A stretch of DNA of 64,000 bases, taken from assembly GCF_030052815.1 (NCBI RefSeq), contig NW_026614693.1:62001-126000 (forward strand). Reading direction: 5' to 3'. The stretch is from Hevea brasiliensis (Eukaryota > Streptophyta > Magnoliopsida > Malpighiales > Euphorbiaceae). Below are positions 46,062 through 59,306 of this stretch, in pieces. Under the pieces are notes generated by a model, which was not told the origin of the DNA, did no database searches, and saw only the letters and a program-made list of their open reading frames with translations. A program made the position numbers and the translations under genes. Position 1 is the stretch's first letter, and each line of letters starts with the position of its first letter.

Positions 46062-47335
46062 ATGGCCCCTACAAAGAGAGCAGCAAATCACCCCTCCTCC
46101 TCGCTTACTAGAGATGAGTCTCCCTCCCTTCCACTATGACTAAGAACTCACTAAACACGAAGGGAGGAGATAAAACCACCACAAGCACCACCACAACCAC
46201 CACGCTAAGATTTTGAATTAGCTTGGCCATTCAAGGATGCCAACCACAATACCTTATCCCTCCAATTTTCGACATGTAAGATTACTCCTACCAAGTATCT
46301 TGATAGTGAATTATTAGAGCAATTGAGGTTAAAGGTGTAAGTGGATGAATATCTCTACAACATAAGGGGGAAAGATTTGCTAATCTATGGTTCCCCACAT
46401 ATTAGGACCTCACCTTGGAGTTCTTAGGAAGTTTCAAGGCCAATCTTTAGGCTATGGTTGGGGTTGACCAAGGACACATAGAATTCAGACTTTTGGGAGT
46501 TGACAGGGCATTCAACATGGATGAGTTTAGTGCCATATTTGGGTTTGATAGTGAGGGCTTGTAAGAGATTCCCATTAATAAGATTGTGTATAGCAACATC
46601 ACATTCTGGTGGACAGTGGCACCCAATGCACCAAAGTACCATCCAAGCCGCTCTAAGTTTTCAGGGCTCACCAACCTTGCATTGCAATATCTCCACCACT
46701 TAGCGCTTAGCAGCACACACTAATATAGGGAGAAGAGATAGTTTAGGGTTGGTTAATGCTAACAAACTATTCTTCTTATGGTGCATGCTAAATGGCAGGA
46801 GATGCAGCACAGGGTATTTCCTCTGCCAACACTTCAGGAGGATCTCATACCAGACATCAGGGCACATAGTGAATGGAGGCCTCATCATAGCATTACCATG
46901 TATTTAGGATTCATGCCTACTCATGTACAATTGTGTCCTATCACAAGGACAACGAGGATAGACGCAACCAGTTGCATATCCATGGGGATATGTAGGAGAG
47001 TAGAAGATTAACACTCCTTGTGGATAAACATGGCAATATCATAATAGAGCACTGCTACAGGAGTAAGAAGAGCCATCTGATGCCCAGCAGCAACTTGAAT
47101 AACAACTGTAGTAAGAAGGAGAAGACCTCATTCTCCAAGCCTCACTAACCCATGTTCCACCCTTCACACTACCTCTTATTGACCTGTCCTAGAATACTTA
47201 TGTAGGATGGAAAACATCTTCACCTAGTGATTTTGAGACGTAGAGGATAGCCTCCAAGAAGCACATAATAAGCTTGATATGCTTCTGGATAAGCAGGAAG
47301 AGAGTGGACCTTCCTCCCCTTCAAAAACATTATAG
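46062..47335 (+). pseudogene. B2 third ORF, Athila ORF1-family (broken)
   Basis: The ATG at 46062 opens MAPTKRAANHPSSSLTRDES, matching B1's Ser/Pro-rich leader. Later pieces correspond to B1's domain: NMDEFSAIFGF (about 46517), NANKLFFLWCM (about 46755, with stops), and a tail ending near 47335. Frames change repeatedly. Function is unknown; no membrane segment is visible. Confidence 0.65.
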
Positions 47336-48224
47336 ATTAGGATGACTAAATTAGGATTCTTTTTGGATTTTGTACAGGCATAGGGCTAACATTTAGTCTA
47401 TTTTGTATAAACTTGCTATATTTCCTTGGAGATATATATACTTTGATTATTCTCTCTTTGTTGTGTGTTATCAAATTTATATAGCTTGCATATTCTATTG
47501 ATTTCCATTGAGGACAATGTCAAGCATGAGTTTGGGGGTGTGTGCACCTTTTTGCATTTCTTACATCTTAGTTAACTTTTGCATTTGCATTACCTTTTTA
47601 TGCCTTTTTATACTTATGTATCGAAATTCCAAAATTTTTTAAAATTTTTAAAATTTTCCTTAGAAAGATGACTAAAACTCTAATTAGCAAACAATTGTTC
47701 TCTCATGGGTTAATGGATTGAATGTGCTAGATATGATAAAAGTTTTAATGAATTGCTTGGGAAAAATCTATCTTCTAAGTGAAGTAAAACTAATTAAACT
47801 AATTCATAATTATTGGCTTGTCACAATGAATTTGTAAACGTAGGAGAAAATTCTTAGAATATGAACAAGCTTAGGCATGCCTCAATAAACCTAAAATAGA
47901 TCTCTTTGATCTATCAAGGCGAAATCCTAATATGAACTTGAGAAAGAAGTGATTTAGGCATTCCTTGTTATTAACCTCATTAAAGCCTTAGCCACCCTTA
48001 ATCTAAATTATCCCTTGTAGCCAATTTGAGCTTCTGTTTTTCCCCTCATATATGTTTTTTGCTAAGCCATAAAATTAACCTAGCTCTTGGCCTAAACACT
48101 TATCCTAACCCTATAAGAATAGTCAAAATGCAAGGTGAGAGGTACACTAGGTATGCATAAGGATGGGGGAAGGAGTGAAAGTAGAAAAGCACAAGTATGC
48201 TATAAAAAAAATAAAAAAAAGAGG

Positions 48225-48313
<89 letters not shown>

Positions 48314-48646
48314 TGCACTTTCAAATAATTAAAAAAATGAGTTCGGGGGTAGGCACTAAAATGAGATAGAAAGCACTAATAAAAGACAAATCAAATGTAA
48401 AGTCCCTAATAAAACACTAAAGGAGGCATACTTAGCACTAATAATAAAAATTGTATAAGGCTCCTTTTCCCCAAACACAAGGAAGGAAGTAAAAAATTTA
48501 GTGTGCATTGATCTTTGGTAGGATGTTTCTTCTCATATTTTGCATTTCTTAAGACCTTTTTCATTGGTAACCATATCAATTACCTATTAGCCCAATTACA
48601 ATCTTATAAAAGACCTTTTGATCTTTTGAGAAGTGTAAGCCACATT
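47336..48646 (+). other. B2 3' untranslated region
   Basis: It carries GAGGACAATGTCAAGCATGA and TTTGGGGGTGTG, matching B1. It also contains an (AT)n tract at 48227-48311. It is interrupted at 48646 by A3. No gene is seen. Confidence 0.7.
48227..48311. repeat. (AT)n microsatellite, about 42 units
   Basis: An uninterrupted AT dinucleotide run sits in the B2 3' region. The repetitive short frames across it on both strands are artefacts. Confidence 0.98.
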
Positions 48647-49340
48647 TGTCACACCCTACTCCTCGTAAGATGTAACATGCTCCCGTAGTACACCTAATGA
48701 ATTACCGTACTTCACCTACCGATAACACATTAAATATACTACAAGAGATTTTAAACAATTTTCATTCATTTTCAAATTGGTGGTAAAATTTTTTTCAGAT
48801 ATTAAAAAAAAACCTTTATTTAATGTCCAAACATAAAACAAATTTTCAGATATTTAAAATCTCCGCAATTTTTACAAAAATTTCGGCAGAGTACCGTCTG
48901 TATTTTGAGAAAACAGTTCTTCAAAACCTGAAAATAAAGACACTCCTAATATATTTCTCAATTACAACTCCATTAATCAATTTTATTTCACAAATCAGTA
49001 CAAGCAACTCAATACATAGCTTAAATTAAATCAAACATTGAAATATCTCATTAAGGTAACAAAATTAATATTTACATTCATGAGAGCATTAAAAATTTAG
49101 TAGTACAAAACTTTATAAGTACATAAAATCTCAAGATAATATTACAATAATTTGTATTTGATTACAATCCAAAAATATATTACAAAAGAGTTGGTACAAC
49201 TGCTCAAAGGAAATTTCATATATATAATTACAGAATTACATAAAAATCTAAAGTACAAGGGTATACCTATGATATACCCGAAGATTGTCTCACTATGTCT
49301 TTTAGTAATCTTGCTCTGCTGCTTTATTATTCCTTTCACC

Positions 49341-49388
49341 TGCGACAACATACAAAGCTATCACTGAGTGGTGAACTCAGTGGTGCAC
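49341..49388 (-). other. Paired hairpins in A3 3' LTR
   Basis: On the minus strand CTGAGT/ACTCAG abuts a second stem, GTGATAGC/GTTGTCGC, with small changes. Confidence 0.5.
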
Positions 49389-51993
49389 AAAATAATAATT
49401 TAAAACTTAATACAAGTTATGTTTGACAATTCATAAAAAATAAAAATTTAAAATTTCTAAATTCTTCAAAATCCATGACATTCATAAATCAATATTTTCA
49501 TTCATACAAATTATTCATTTGAATAACGTTTTGATAAAATAGTAACTATTTGTCTACATTTCTTTTAAATCTCGAAACAATACAAAAATATTTTGAATCA
49601 CTGACAAATTATTTATTTCAATCACAATTTATCAAACTATGCATAATTTAAACGGCATTGCCAACAATTCACACAGTTGAACCCATGACCCAAAATTCAA
49701 ATAGATGTCATATTGTACACCACGGCATTTCAAACTCTACCAATAACCGAGGCTAAAAGGGAGAAACAAAGACTAGCTAGTATATATGAGTACTCATTCA
49801 AACTCTTCCCTAATTGGCAAGCCAAAGAGGAAGAAACTCACCCATCTAGTGGAGAAGATATCTCACTAGACAAGCTAATGAGAATTCACAACATATATTG
49901 CCATGTCAACTGTGGTTTCAAATCATATTCAAAACAATTTCTATTTACAAAGTGTTTACAAACCATTAACCTATTGAATCATCATAAATTCATGCTCAAG
50001 GTTGGCAACACATCAAACTTAAAATTTACAATCCTCAAAACCATGCAATAAATCCTTAAATGCATAAGAAAATTTACATTTAATTTATACACTTTCATTC
50101 AACAAGTTAAAATCCTCAACACAACAAAATTATAAATCGTAAAATAAACTTGTTCAAATCAATTTAGAAGTGAAAAGTAACAAAATAGTTAGTTGTGCAC
50201 AAACCTTATATGAGTCACCTCTTGGCCTTGACTCGATGTCTCGGGTTCTTTCTCGATATTTTTTTCCACTAAAACACATAGTTTCACAGTATTTCAGTAT
50301 CACAACTTATCATAAGTCTAAAAATAAATTCAAATCTACTTATACCTAGCTTTAATATGCTAAACTTGACATTCTTTAAAATTTGTATTTTGGGGTTACT
50401 ATTCACGATACTATTCAAGTCAATTTGTTGACTTTCTAATGCTTAATAAGTATGGGAATTCTAATTTTACCCACATACCACATTTTGGTTACCTAATTTG
50501 TTAGTTTTGGTTCTTTTCTTAAATTTTAAGTCTTTTAGGCAAAATTTCAAATTTTTAGTTTTGGTGTCCTGTTTTGCACTGTTCCATTGGTCATGTTGCT
50601 GTTAGAATTTGGCTAAGTTTCCTCCATAGAAATTGTTTCTTATTGTTTTAACTTTATTTCTCTTTTTGAATCACTCCAATTGGAGTTTTGTAGCTCAAGT
50701 TATAGCCATTTTCCTAACACTGGCCGGATTAGTTCAAACCCAGAATTCTGGGCACTAATTTGGTTCTGGCACTTTTAGGTCACTAATTTTGGGTGGCTAA
50801 ATGACTTCGTTAAGGGCATAATTTGGACTTGTGTTCTTCATGAAAGTTGTAGAGCTATGTCTCAAATTTTTACTGGTAAAATTTAAGGTTATTTAGACCT
50901 ACCTAGCTCAAGTTATGGCCAAATGAACAAACATTGTTTATTTGGTCATTTTTTGTACAGGTCAGTTTGCTTAATCCAGATTTGGTCAATTTGTTCACTA
51001 TGCTATGGTCACTTTCTGGGCATGATTCCTAAATGAAAACTGTGCCATTTTGTGTGTAGTTTCATTCTCAATTGGCCTCACACCAATTGGGTTGGTAAAT
51101 TTTTAGTTTTGATCCCTAAAAGGGACCTAGGTCATGCTGCCTGTAGAATGACCATAACCAATCCAAATTTAAACTTAATTCCAACACTTCCTACACACCA
51201 CAATTGGTCATACATGACCATTTTTCAACTTAGGTAAGGTCAAACACATCATTTAGCTAATTCTCACATTTTTCCTCCTAAAACCCTAGGTGCCAAAACC
51301 CTAATTTTCATATTTAGCTCAATTCATGCAATTTAAACATACAAATCACCTATAAAACATTAATTCACCAAGAGTTCATATTTAACCTAACTAAAAACCA
51401 TCTAACTCTAGGGTACCATGGCTGCTGAAATTTCTATTTGGTCCCCCATAATAGTTTTCTTTTAATTTTAAGTATAATTCTAAGTTAATTGAACTAAGAA
51501 CATAAACATTTAACTAAAATATTCAAGTTTAGATTACTAACCTCAAACTTTGACTTCCAAATTTTCCAAATCTTCAATTACTTCCTTTCCTTTGTCCTCC
51601 AATCTTCTTTTCTACTTGACTTAGCAAGGTTTTATGAAGAAATTTAGGAGAAATTAGAGGTATGTGCGTAGAAATCAAGCTTGAAACCAAGCTTTAATGG
51701 TGGAATACATAGAGAGAGAAGAGAGTTCACGGCAAGAAGAAGAAGAAAGGGGAAAAAATGAACTTTTTTTCAATTTTTGCTATTTTTATGTCTATTTTCA
51801 CTTAATTGACTTGGTCAATATTTGTAGGAAAAAAACAAAATTATTTATGATGTCATAATAGTGATGTAAGGTGATGTAATAAACTTTTTCCTTTTTCTTT
51901 TTTTTTGTTTTTTTTCTTTTCTTTTTTTTTGTTTTTATGTAATTATTTGGCTATTTGACTTGGTCAAAAAGGTTAGAAAATTAAAATTAATTT

Positions 51994-52013
51994 TGACATC
52001 ATATATGATGTCA
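51994..52013. promoter_or_regulatory. 20-bp perfect palindrome in A3 3' LTR
   Basis: TGACATCATATATGATGTCA is fully self-complementary and lies 564 bp from the LTR start. The half-site TGACATCA resembles bZIP sites. Confidence 0.6.
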
Positions 52014-52354
52014 TCATCATGATGTAATAAGTCCCATTTTTATTCTTTTTCTTTTTCTTTAATTTTTCAATAGTTCTTTAATTTAATTTTCGATTCTGAA
52101 ATTTTTGTTTCTTCAATTTTATTGGACAGTTAGGTCAGGAATCACCTCTAGGAGTGAATTGACCAAATTGCCCCTCGCCGGTCTGATCCGGTTTGCAAGT
52201 TATTCGATATTTCTTCCAGTTCACTGACCTAATTATTTGACCTACTTAAAAATTCTTTTTTGTGATTTTTTCTTTTCCACTGTATTCGCAATAGTCCTAA
52301 GGACCACGGCGTCATATTTTCTGATTCGAAATTTGAGTTTAGACTGACCTCGTA

Positions 52355-52406
52355 GTCACTTCCCGGGAAGGTTACCTATCGCTGTGACTCCCGGCTCATT
52401 TCACCT
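52355..52406 (-). promoter_or_regulatory. 5S rRNA-like module in A3 3' LTR (decayed)
   Basis: On the minus strand GATAGGTAACC and CGGGAAGTGAC correspond to the box C region; box A is changed to GGTGAAATGAGCC. The module begins 172 bp from the LTR start. Confidence 0.5.
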
Positions 52407-52577
52407 TTTATGTTCTGTTTTTCTTATTTTTACTTTTCCATCTGGTAATCACTATTTATTTTCGATCAGGGCTTTTCTAGGTGTCTTAAATATAGTTCTA
52501 GTCCTCTTAATTATCCAGATCGATACCAGTCACCGAAATAGTAACATATACCAGGCTATACAAATAGGGGTGTTACA

Positions 52578-52593
52578 ATCCCCCCCCCCCTTA
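52578..52593 (-). other. Polypurine tract of A3
   Basis: On the minus strand a run of 12 G follows AA and precedes ATTG at the LTR edge. Confidence 0.8.
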
Positions 52594-54565
52594 AAATAAT
52601 TTCATCCTCGAAATTGTGTCCACCATCTGTCCTCAAATAGTCATATATGTTGTTTTCTCATGTTTTTCTCTCATTTCTACATTGCTTCATAATCGAAATA
52701 ATGGTTCGTAGCACTTTAACCAATACTATTTATTCATCGATTGCTTACCTCGTGTGCTAAGTTTCTTATGAGCTTCTATCATAAGTTAGATTCAAATTCG
52801 TTTCAACTTTAGAGGTAAGCCAATTTGTGTGCTAGTGGATCCACTTTTTCTAGGACCTCGTATGATCCTATGGGTGAGAACTCAGTTTTACTCTTTTCTT
52901 ATCAAATCTCTTCATCATTTGATGCAACCTTCAGTTTAGTTTAGAATATTTTAGTCTTTTCTTGTTATTGTTTTAGTAATTATTTTCCTTTGTAATCCTT
53001 TTTTTTTTGTTTTAATGACCTTGTTGGTCATATATGAACTGTTTATCTCTTTCTTAGCCATAGGTCCATAACCATTATCTTACCATCTCTATTTATGACT
53101 AAGGCCTATGTGCCATTTTGCACTATCTTGTTTGCTTTTGTTTAACTTATTTCTTTCTTGATAAAATAGTTTGGGATATCGTTACGTGTCTTAAGTAAAT
53201 TGTTTGCCTTGGTGGCAATTCCTCATCTAGAGTTTTTCTCATTTCTTACTGTTCTATTTGTTTCTTTTTTTTTCATTCCACAACTTAACTTTAATTATTT
53301 TATTCCTCAATCTTATCTTCTTCCTTAACTTGACTGTCAAGTCGTAATTTAGCACCTCTTATCGTCCCTAATAAATCCACTATACTTCAATATTACTTTG
53401 ATTCGGTCCTCTGACCATTCTAGTCAACACTTTAACTAATATTCATAACATTTCTTTATTACATTTGCACCAACTATTCTAATTTTTACTTCTATATTTT
53501 CTTTTATTTACCGATATCCTATAGCTTATTTTCCGCTGGTTTGCGATCATTACCCTTTTTTTTAAACCATAAACAATTCTTCAATCTTAAGAAGGGAGTC
53601 TACCAGAATCTTCTTTTTCCCATGCTATTCAAAAGTTTCACTTTAATTATAATCTAATCCTTATGGTTCACACAATAAAATTGTGCTCTTCCTAAAGAAT
53701 ACCTGGCCAACTAGTTCCTATCGAATTACTGTTATCAGTAGAACATAATTTCTTAACTGTTTTATAAGTTATAATTATCATCCATAGCATCCTGTCTCTT
53801 CCAAGGAAACAAAATTATATTTTGTGTCTTACTACTACACAAATAGAATACTGTTCCTTGCTAAGCTTTGAGCAAAAGTTCCATTGCAATACCAGAATAA
53901 CTATAAACCCCATATCGAAGACTGGATGACTTAGCCGCATAGGTGTTATTTTTAAATTTTGACCATGCTAAAATCTCTAGTCCCATAACAAATCCTGATG
54001 TACTGTGATTTATGCTAGGGTAACGGAGTCGTTAACTCTCACTACCTTGCAACCATGATATTTTAATATTCTAATTATAGAGTTTTAAATCCCAAATTAG
54101 GATTTTCAAACTCAGTTCTAGTAATAAAACCCTATTTTGGTATATTTGTACCAGATGGAAAGCCATTTCTAACTATTCTTATCCTTGTGTACTATTGGGT
54201 AGTACGTAGGTCTACATAATAAATTCCAAGTCAGTAGTGTAATCTACAGCTTACAGCACAAACATTAAGAATATTGCATAGTTACTACGATACATCCCAA
54301 TAGATCAAACTTTCCTATATCTTATTTCTTTCAAATCCACTAATATCTTAAACTTATTTTGATTATGGTACCCACTGACATCTATCAGCAGTAATACCTT
54401 TGCTTTCAACTAAGGTAGCTATATTACTACAACTTATTTTTAGGTCCTCTTACCTTACATAATTAGGCTCAATAATTAACTTTATAATTTATCGTAGTCT
54501 AGGAGATGTCTCTCACTGACAAATTTTTCCAAAACTAATTCTAATCATGCTTATTATTGTAGTTC
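52594..54565 (-). pseudogene. A3 pol remnant
   Basis: About 2 kb replaces the usual 3.3 kb of pol. Near 52800-52930 a degraded integrase tail is legible (GSYEVLEKVDPLAHKLA, compare FIGPYEVLERVGPLAY in A1), then chromodomain traces to about 52640. No RT, RNase H or integrase core motif could be read. The piece is at best a heavily eroded, deleted pol. Confidence 0.6.
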
Positions 54566-55417
54566 TTATTCTAATAGACTAACTACTAACACATCAAAAT
54601 TTATTTCCATGTAAGGGAATAGTAGTAGAACATATAATTCTAGCATTAGCATAAAATAAGTAGAGCCGAAATCAAATAATACATAATTATTCCTTTCAAA
54701 AGTTAAGAAAATACCGGCAACTACATCTGAAGTCTCTGTTTCTTCCCCTCGATGTATGATGTTCCCTCTTTCTAGTGTATTCCTCTGCTCGAGTTGGTCC
54801 ATTGTGCTAGGATTATCCGAAGTGTTATCTCTACTTCTGCCTCCGCCCCTACTAATTATTAATGAGCCTCTAAAATCAGAACCTTGGACTGATTCCTTTG
54901 GCGTAGTATGTGGCATAAATCGATGTGCACTAATACAATCTCGGGCGTAATGTCCGATTCCACCACAATTGAAGCAGGCTCCAGTAACCTTGTAGCAAAT
55001 ACCTCTGTGTAATTTTCCACAAACATCATATATACGGATAGGGTAGGAACTTCTAGTTCTTTGACGAATGGTTCTTGATTATTTCTACCCTGAAGATCTG
55101 CCTCTGTCAAACTTAAGAGCTCGGGGTCCCTCAAAATCTTTTCTCTTTCCCAAATTACTACTCGAACTTTGACCGATAGGTTTCCCACTTTTCTCTTTTT
55201 CATGCTGCTCTTGAGGGGGTTGGGTTTGTACTTGAGCCTGGGTTGACAGATTATCAGTCATTTGCTGGAAGAACATGGCCATCTGCTGGGCCATTTGTGT
55301 AGTAATTTGTATAGGAGGGACTAGTGCAGCTGGACCTCCAACGCTCTGTGGAACTGGGGCCTCTCCTTGTACATCAGCTGTATCAGACTACTCTATCGTT
55401 TTATCCCCCTTGTCAAT
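54566..55417 (-). pseudogene. A3 gag-protease remnant, capsid region deleted
   Basis: The gag leader starts near 55417 where ATG has become ATT, then reads ADVQGEAPVPQ and QMAQQMAMFFQQM. The sequence then jumps from the end of the leader straight to the Lys/Glu-rich region before the basic tail (EKEKSGKPIGQ), skipping the roughly 170-residue capsid domain present in A1 and A2. The CCHC knuckle CFNCGGIGHYARDC (about 54938-54980) and the protease start LFDFGST follow. The frame ends near 54566. Without capsid it could not form particles itself. Confidence 0.82.
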
Positions 55418-55577
55418 ACCTATTCACAGGATTTTTTTATTGTACAACTAACACAGGAGATTTCTCTCCGTTGGTTCATATTTATGATGTAAATATACTA
55501 TATGTATCAAACATTCGAGCAGTTGTACTTATAAAAAATATTTCAAAATCACAGTTCAAAATTTACTTTAAAAACTA

Positions 55578-55589
55578 GTTCTGATACCA
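55578..55589 (-). other. Primer binding site of A3
   Basis: On the minus strand TGGTATCAGAAC, one base from the tRNA-Met-type site, lies 8 bases inside the 5' LTR. Confidence 0.85.
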
Positions 55590-56288
55590 CTAAAACATGT
55601 CACACCCTACTCCTCGTAAGATGTAACATGCTCCCGTAGTACACCTAATGAATTACCGTACTTCGCCTACCGACAACCCATTAAATTCTACAAAGGTTTT
55701 TAAACAATTTTCGTTCATTTTTAAATTGGTGGGTAAAATTTTTTTCAGATATTAAAAAAAACCTTTATTTAATGTCCAAACATAAAACAAATTTTCAGAT
55801 ATTTTAAATCTCCACAATTTTTATAAAAATTTCGGCAGAGTGCCATCTGTATTTTGAGAAAACAGTTCTTCAAAACCTGAAAATAAAGACACTCCTAATA
55901 TATTTCTCAATCACAACTCCATTAATCAATTTCATTTCACAAATCAGTACAAGCAACTCAATACATAGTTTAAATTAAATCAAACATTGAAATATCTCAT
56001 TAAGGTAACAAAATTAATATTTACATTCATGGGAGCATTAAAAATTCAGTAGTACAAAACTTTATAAGTACATAAAATTTTAAGATAATATTACAATAAT
56101 TTGTATTTGATTACAATCCAAAAATATATTACAAAAGAGTTGGTACAACTGCTCAAAAGAAATTTCATATATATAATTACATAATTACATCAAAATCTAA
56201 AGAACAAGGGTATACCTATGATATACCCGAAGATAGTCTAACTATGTCTTTCAGTAATCTTGCTCTGCTGCTTTATTATTCCTTTCAC

Positions 56289-56336
56289 CTATGATAGCAT
56301 ACAAAGCTATCGCTGAGTGATGAACTCAGTGGTGCA
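56289..56336 (-). other. Paired hairpins in A3 5' LTR
   Basis: On the minus strand CTGAGTTCATCACTCAG abuts GCGATAGC pairing with GCTATCAT. Confidence 0.5.
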
Positions 56337-58937
56337 CAAACTAATAATTTAAAACTTAATACAAGTTATGTTTGACAATTCATAACAAATAAAAATTTAA
56401 AATTTCTAAATTCTTCAAAATCCATGAAATTCATAAATCAATATTTTCATGCATACAAATTATTCATTTGAATAACGTTTTGATCAAATAGTAACTATTT
56501 GTCTACACTTCTTTTAAATCTCGAAACAATAACTAGTTTGAATCGCTGACAAATTATTTATTTCAACCACAATTTATCAAGCTATGCATAATTTAAAGGG
56601 CGTTACCAACAATTTACACAGTTGAACCCATGACCCAAAATTCAAATAGATGCAAGTTGTACACCATGACATTTCAAACTATCCCAATAATCAAGGCTAA
56701 AAGTGAGGAACAAAGACTAGCTACTATATATGAGTACTCATTCAAACTCTTCCCCAACTAGCAAGTCAGAGAGGAAGGAACTCACCCCATCAAGTGGAGG
56801 AGATATCTCACTAGACAAGCTAATGAGAATTCACAACATATATTGCCATGTCAACTGTGGTTTCAAATATATTCAAAACAATTTCTATTTACAAAGTGTT
56901 GACAAACCATTAACATATTGAATCATCATAAATTCATGCTCAAGGTTGGCAACACATCAAACTTAAAATTTACAATCCTCAAAACCATGCAATAAATCCT
57001 TAAATGTATAAAAAAAATTATATTTAATTTATACACTTTCATTCAACAAGTTAAAATCCTCAACACAACAAAATTATAAATCATAAAATAAACTTGTTCA
57101 AATCAATTTAGAAGTGAAAAGTAACAAAATAGTTAGTTGTGCACAAACCTTATACGAGTCGCCTCTTGGCCTTGACTCGATGTCTCGGGTTCTTTCCGAT
57201 ATTCTTTTCCACTGAAACACATAGTTTCACAGTGTTTCAGTATCACAACTTATCATAAGTCTAAAAGTAAATTCAAATCTACTTATACCTAGCTTTAATA
57301 TGCTAAACTCGACGTTCTTTAAAATTTGTATTTCGGAGTTACTATTCACGATACTATTCAAGTTAATTTGTTGAATTTCTAATGCTTAATAGGTATGGGA
57401 ATTCTAATTTCACCCACATACCTCATTTTGGTTACCTAATTTGTTGGTTTTGATTCTTTTCTAAAATTTTAAGTCTTTTAGGCAAAATTTCAAATTTTCA
57501 GTTTTGGTGTCCTGTTTTTCACTATTTCACTGGTCATGTTGCTGTTAGAATTTGGCTAAGTTTTCTTCATAAAAATTGTTTCTTATTGTCTTAACTTTAT
57601 TTCTCTTTTTGAATCACTCCAATTAGAGTTTTGTAGCTCAAATTATAGCCATTTTCCTAAGGCTGGCCAGATTAGTTCAAACCCAGAATTCTGGGCACTA
57701 ATTTGGTTTTGGCAGTTTTAGGTCACTAAATTTGGGTGGCTAAATGACTTAGCTAAGGGCATAATTTAGACTTGTGTTCTTCATGAAAGTTGTAGGGCTA
57801 TGTCTCAACTTTCTACTGGTAAACTTTCAGGTCATTTGGACTGCCTAGCCCAAGTTATGGCTAAATGAACAAACACTGTTTATTTGATCATTTTTTGTAT
57901 AGGTCAGTTTGCTTAATCCAGATTTGGTCAATTTGTTCACTATGCTATGGTCACTTTCAGGGCATGATTTCTGAATGAAAAATGTGCCATTTTGTGTCTA
58001 GTTTCATTCCCAATTGGCCTCACACCAATTGGGTTGGAAAATTTTCAGTTTTGGTCCCTGAAAGGGACCTTGGTCATGCTGCTTGCAGAATGACCATAAC
58101 CAATCCTAATTTAAACTTAATTCCAACATTTCCTACACGCCACAATTGGTCATACATGACCATTTTTCAGCTTATGTAAGGTCAAATACATCATTTGGCT
58201 AATTCTCACATTTTTCCTCCCAAAACCCTAGGTGCCAAAACCCTAATTTTCATGCTTAGCTCAATTCATGCAATTTAAACATACAAATCACCTATACAAC
58301 ATTAATTCACCAAGATTTCATGTTTAACCTAACTAAACACCATCTAACTCTAGGGTACCATGGCTGCTGAAATTTCTATTTGGTCCCCCATAATAGTTTT
58401 CTTTTAATTTTAACTATATTTCTAAGTTAATTGAACTAAGAACATAAACATTTAACTAAAATATTCAAGTTTAGATTACTAACCTCAAACTTTGACTTCC
58501 AAAATTTCCAAATCTTCAATTCCTTCCTTTTCTTTGTCCTCTAATCTTCTTTTCTACTTGAGTTAGCAAGGTTTTATGAAGAAATTTAGGAGAAATTAGA
58601 GGTATGTGCATAGAAATCAAGCTTGAAACCAAGCTTTAATCGTGGAATACATGGAGAGAGAAGAGAGTTCACCGCAAGAAGAAGAAGAAAGGGAAAAAAA
58701 TGAACTTTCTTTTAATTTTTGCTATTTTTATGTCTATTTTCACTTAATTAACTTGGTCAATATTTGTAGGAAAAAAACAAAATTATTTATGATGTCATAA
58801 TAGTGATGTAAAGTGATGCAATAAACTTTTTCCTTTTTCTTTTTTTTTTCTTTTTTTTTTCTTCTTTTTTTTTTGTTTTTATGTAATTATTTGGCTATTT
58901 AACTTGGTCAAAAAGGTTGGAAAATTAAAATTAATTT

Positions 58938-58957
58938 TGACATCATATATGATGTCA
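58938..58957. promoter_or_regulatory. 20-bp perfect palindrome in A3 5' LTR
   Basis: TGACATCATATATGATGTCA again, identical to the 3' LTR copy. Confidence 0.6.
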
Positions 58958-59254
58958 TCATCATCATGTAATAAGTCTCATTTTTATTCTTTTTATTTTT
59001 CTTTAAATTTTCAATAGTTCTTTAATTTAATTTTCGATTCTGAAATTTTTGTTTCTTTGATTTTGTTGGACAGTTAGGTCAGGAATCACCTCTAGGGGTG
59101 AATTGACCAAATTGCCCCTGGCCGATCTGATCCGGTTTACAAGTTATTCGATATTTCTTCCGGATCCCTAACCTAATTATTTGACCTATTTAAAAATTCT
59201 TTTCTATAATTTTCCTTTTTTCATTGTGTTCACAATAGTCCTAAGGACTGCGGC

Positions 59255-59306
59255 GTCACTTCCCGAGAAGGTCACCCATCGCTGTGACTCCCGGCTCATT
59301 TAACCT
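59255..59306 (-). promoter_or_regulatory. 5S rRNA-like module in A3 5' LTR
   Basis: On the minus strand GGTTAAATGAGCC, GATGGGTGACC and CGGGAAGTGACG appear 172 bp from the LTR start. Box C matches 5S exactly over GATGGGTGACC. Confidence 0.6.

Larger units (their letters stand above)
25989..48646 (+). mobile_element. Athila-type element B2, heavily decayed, hosts A2 and is cut by A3
   Basis: B2 has the same plan as B1: LTR (25989-26731 and 38447-39636, split by A2), primer site, gag, pol, third ORF and 3' untranslated region up to 48646, where A3 is inserted. It has more stops and indels than B1 and appears older. Any 3' LTR lies outside the window. The 57 bp at 59478-59534 may be its continuation after A3. 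Confidence 0.85.
48647..52577 (-). repeat. 3' LTR of A3 (3931 bp)
   Basis: It is preceded on the minus strand by a purine tract, which fixes it as the 3' copy. It differs by a few percent from 55598-59477. Confidence 0.93.

Noticed and set aside
48100..48332. Frames of alternating Ile-Tyr on both strands
   Set aside because: They are translations of the (AT)n microsatellite.
52384..52599. Short plus-strand frames in A3 LTRs (also 59284-59484)
   Set aside because: They run antisense through the LTR start and 5S-like module and carry no domain.
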